Shown: positions 4,924-6,888 of the stretch, piece by piece
Numbering within the stretch: the stretch's first letter is position 1
Layout: the number at the start of each line of letters is the position of its first letter
Assembly: GCA_012960055.1 (NCBI GenBank)
Contig: DUCA01000039.1
Location: 1 to 6,888, forward strand
Reading direction: 5' to 3'
Length of the DNA: 6,888 nucleotides
Source: Cycloclasticus sp.
GTDB lineage: Bacteria > Pseudomonadota > Gammaproteobacteria > Methylococcales > Cycloclasticaceae
The notes under the pieces: generated by a model
What the model saw: only the letters and a program-made list of their open reading frames with translations
Told to the model about the DNA's origin: nothing
Database searches by the model: none
Made by a program: the position numbers and the translations under genes

Positions 4924-5671
4924 TTTTATTATTGCGGGTCGAGAGTTACGCAGCCTGTTTTTATCCCCTCTTGCTTGGACCATGCTGGGCGTCACACAGC
5001 TGATTCTTGCCTACATGTTTTTAACCCAAATCGATTATTACTTAAGCATTCAACCAAAATTAATTGGCATACCTGGCGCACCCGGCGTCACCGATTTAGT
5101 GGTTGCACCGTTATTTGGTAACGCCGCGGTCATTTTATTGCTTATCACGCCGTTGCTCACCATGCGCGTCATCAGTGATGAGCGGCGTAATAAAACCATC
5201 AGCCTGTTATTTTCAGCGCCCATCAGCATCACAGAAATTGTGTTGGGTAAATTTATGGCCATCTTCGCGTTTTTGCTGATTATTCTGTTTTCGATTGCGT
5301 TAATGCCGCTGTCTTTATTAACCGTTGGCGAACTGGATTACGGCAAGTTTTTGGCTTGCCTACTGGCCATGGCATTATTGATGGCCTCGTTTAATGCGCT
5401 GGGGCTTTATATGTCAGCGATTGCATCACAACCCACCGTTGCCGCGGTAGCCAGTTTTGGCGCGCTATTATTACTGTGGATTATCGATTGGGCGGGCAGT
5501 AACAGTGAGACCAGCAGTCATTTATTTGAATATATCTCCATCATGCGCCATTTTGATAACTTATTGCGCGGGCTAATTAACTCAACCGACGTGTTTTATT
5601 TTGTTTTATTTATCGCAGGATTCTTAGTGTTAAGCATTCGCCGACTTGATAACGACCGTTTGCAAAAATGA
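4916..5671 (+). CDS. ABC-2 type permease, GldF-like
   Basis: A complete 251-residue inner-membrane protein. Six hydrophobic segments are visible at about 18-37, 62-83, 107-135, 143-168, 174-193 and 225-241. The block MRVISDERRNKTISLLFSAP (83-102) after the second segment is the typical ABC-2/GldF coupling region (Met-Arg, then Asp/Glu-Glu-Arg-Arg, then Thr-Ile-x-Leu-Leu), which would contact the ATPase. The N-terminal FIIAGRELRSLFLSPLAW (4-21) is the usual amphipathic entry helix. The length matches single-unit ABC-2 permeases, so a dimer is expected. Translation is probably coupled to the ATPase, since the starts overlap and no Shine-Dalgarno site is seen. It overlaps the next gene by ATGA. 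The transported substrate is not evident. Confidence 0.9.
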   Translation: MNSFIIAGRELRSLFLSPLAWTMLGVTQLILAYMFLTQIDYYLSIQPKLIGIPGAPGVTDLVVAPLFGNAAVILLLITPLLTMRVISDERRNKTISLLFSAPISITEIVLGKFMAIFAFLLIILFSIALMPLSLLTVGELDYGKFLACLLAMALLMASFNALGLYMSAIASQPTVAAVASFGALLLLWIIDWAGSNSETSSHLFEYISIMRHFDNLLRGLINSTDVFYFVLFIAGFLVLSIRRLDNDRLQK

Positions 5672-6888
5672 AAATATCCCGACAATCCCACCGATTTATT
5701 CGCTTGCAAAACATCGTTTTTACCTGCTTGTTAGTTGGCATTTTGGCGCTACTTGCATTGCTTAGCACCCAGTACAGTTTTCAATCGGATTGGACATCCA
5801 ATGGTCGCAACTCCTTGTCCGCTCCCAGCATTGCCCTGCTTGAAAAGCTCGATCAAGCCATCGAGATTACCGCTTACACATCCGAAAACGAGATTTTACG
5901 CCGGCAGATTGCTCAGTTAATTGCAAAGTACACGCGATATAAAGCCGATATATCGCTGAGTTTTATCAACCCCGATATGCGACCAGACCAGGCGCGAGAA
6001 GAAGGCATTACCGCTGATGGCGAGCTTATTATTCGATACAACGGCAAACGTGAATCGTTACAACAACTTAACGAACAAGCACTAACAAACGCCTTACAAC
6101 GTTTAGCTAACAGCCAACAGCGTTGGGTGGTTTTCCTCACCGGACACGGAGAACGTAGCCCTGTTGATCAGGCTAATTTTGACTTTAGCGTGTTTGCTGG
6201 CGAGCTTAAAAATAAAGGCATCAACAGCCAAACCATCAATCTGATTGATACCCCGACTATTCCAAACAACACATCACTACTGGTGATTGCCGACGCACAA
6301 ACCGATCTTCTGATTGGTGAAGTAAGCCTCATCAAAGATTACCTGTCTGCTGGCAAACCGTTGTTACTGTTAGCCGAGCCGAATAAAGCAACGCATGTAC
6401 AAGCACTGCTAGACACCTTAGGTGCCAGTCTACTGCCTGGCACCGTTGTCGACGCCACCACACAAATGTTTGGTATTGACGACCCAACGTTTGCTTTGGT
6501 CACGCAATACCCTGATCATCTTGCTACTCGCCACCTGCAAGCCATGAGCTTGTTCCCCGGTGCAACCGGCCTTGCTGTCACAAAAAACAGTCCATATACC
6601 GCTAACGCCCTACTTGCCACACTGGATCGTTCATGGACAGAGACTGGCCACATAGCCGGTAACATTCAATTCGATGCTGATAGCGATGAACAACAGGGCC
6701 CAATCACTATTGGCTACGCGCTTAACAAACAAATCGAAGGCAAACAACAGCGCATTGCGGTATTGGGCGATGCGGATTTCCTATCCAATTCCTTTTTAGG
6801 CAATGGCGCAAACCTTGATCTGGGCATCAGCCTAATCCAATGGCTAAATCACGACGATTCATTGATTGATATCCCCGCAAAAATAGCG
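5668..6888 (+). CDS. GldG-like ABC transporter auxiliary protein, 3' end outside the window
   Basis: 407 codons are present with no stop; the gene continues past the right edge. One membrane segment (about 16-33) with a basic N terminus (Lys2, Arg5, Arg9, Arg12) anchors the protein, the rest lying in the periplasm. After it comes WTSNGRNSLSAPS (42-54), like the DWT-x-N-x-R-x-SLS block of GldG proteins. Further family marks are FLTGHGERSP (156-165), the Rossmann-like half around AGKPLLLLAEP (228-238), VVDATTQMFGIDDPTF (260-275), QYPDH (280-284) and GDADFLSNSFLGNG (367-380). The family (ABC_transp_aux type) has no known catalytic centre and forms a complex with the ATPase and permease. The ATG overlaps the permease TGA as ATGA, with no Shine-Dalgarno site, so translation is probably coupled. 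In related operons a DUF4340 protein often follows, but that lies outside the window. No frameshift is seen. Confidence 0.88.
   Translation, partial: MKISRQSHRFIRLQNIVFTCLLVGILALLALLSTQYSFQSDWTSNGRNSLSAPSIALLEKLDQAIEITAYTSENEILRRQIAQLIAKYTRYKADISLSFINPDMRPDQAREEGITADGELIIRYNGKRESLQQLNEQALTNALQRLANSQQRWVVFLTGHGERSPVDQANFDFSVFAGELKNKGINSQTINLIDTPTIPNNTSLLVIADAQTDLLIGEVSLIKDYLSAGKPLLLLAEPNKATHVQALLDTLGASLLPGTVVDATTQMFGIDDPTFALVTQYPDHLATRHLQAMSLFPGATGLAVTKNSPYTANALLATLDRSWTETGHIAGNIQFDADSDEQQGPITIGYALNKQIEGKQQRIAVLGDADFLSNSFLGNGANLDLGISLIQWLNHDDSLIDIPAKIA

Noticed and set aside
5735..6140. Open frames on both strands at 5735-5920 and 5913-6140
   Set aside because: Both overlap the GldG-like gene, whose frame is continuous and carries family motifs throughout; neither has a ribosome site or a recognisable product.
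1211..6649. ACTGGCC present at 1211, 3880 and 6643
   Set aside because: A seven-base word found in two spacers and one gene with no shared flanks or fixed position relative to starts; consistent with chance.
1..6888. Mobile element, CRISPR array, tRNA or rRNA
   Set aside because: No spaced direct repeats, terminal inverted repeats, transposase motifs or cloverleaf-like sequences were seen; the spacers are too short and the rest is well-explained coding sequence.

Overview
The window looks like chromosomal DNA from a gammaproteobacterium, probably a marine or environmental one. This is an inference: base composition is moderate, genes are tightly packed with overlapping starts and stops, and the protein families (a DUF1269-type membrane protein and a Gld-type ABC export set with an auxiliary GldG-like subunit) fit that group. 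No RNA gene, insertion sequence, CRISPR array, phage gene or integration site is visible.

Left block (1-1170, minus strand): a complete ketopantoate-reductase-family oxidoreductase is followed after 5 bases by the start of a limonene-1,2-epoxide-hydrolase-like/SnoaL-like protein, cut off by the window edge. They look like one operon. The reductase has the family fold but lacks two of the asparagines that bind ketopantoate, so it probably reduces something else.

Middle block (1171-3840): a 202-base intergenic region has a probable promoter for the reductase, a 19-codon ORF with an upstream purine-rich site, and a 15-base palindrome. A small glycine-rich DUF1269-type membrane protein follows on the plus strand. 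It converges with a minus-strand hydantoinase/oxoprolinase subunit A (HyuA-like), and both genes end inside the same CTAG tetramer. A strong hairpin lies 34 bases beyond, inside the end of the hyuA-like gene. No HyuB partner is next to this HyuA.

Right block (3841-6888, plus strand): three coupled genes encode an ABC ATPase, an ABC-2 permease and a GldG-like auxiliary subunit (open at the window end). Their overlaps are 8 bases and 4 bases. Together they would form an inner-membrane complex related to the GldA-GldF-GldG transporter of gliding Bacteroidetes; here its substrate is unknown. The ATPase start sits exactly where transcription should begin from a TATACT box, suggesting a leaderless mRNA. 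Two tiny nested ORFs run into the same start region.

No wholly new system is evident. The points most worth a second look are the reductase/hydrolase pair, the HyuA without HyuB, the unusual start of the ABC operon, and the convergent-stop hairpin region.
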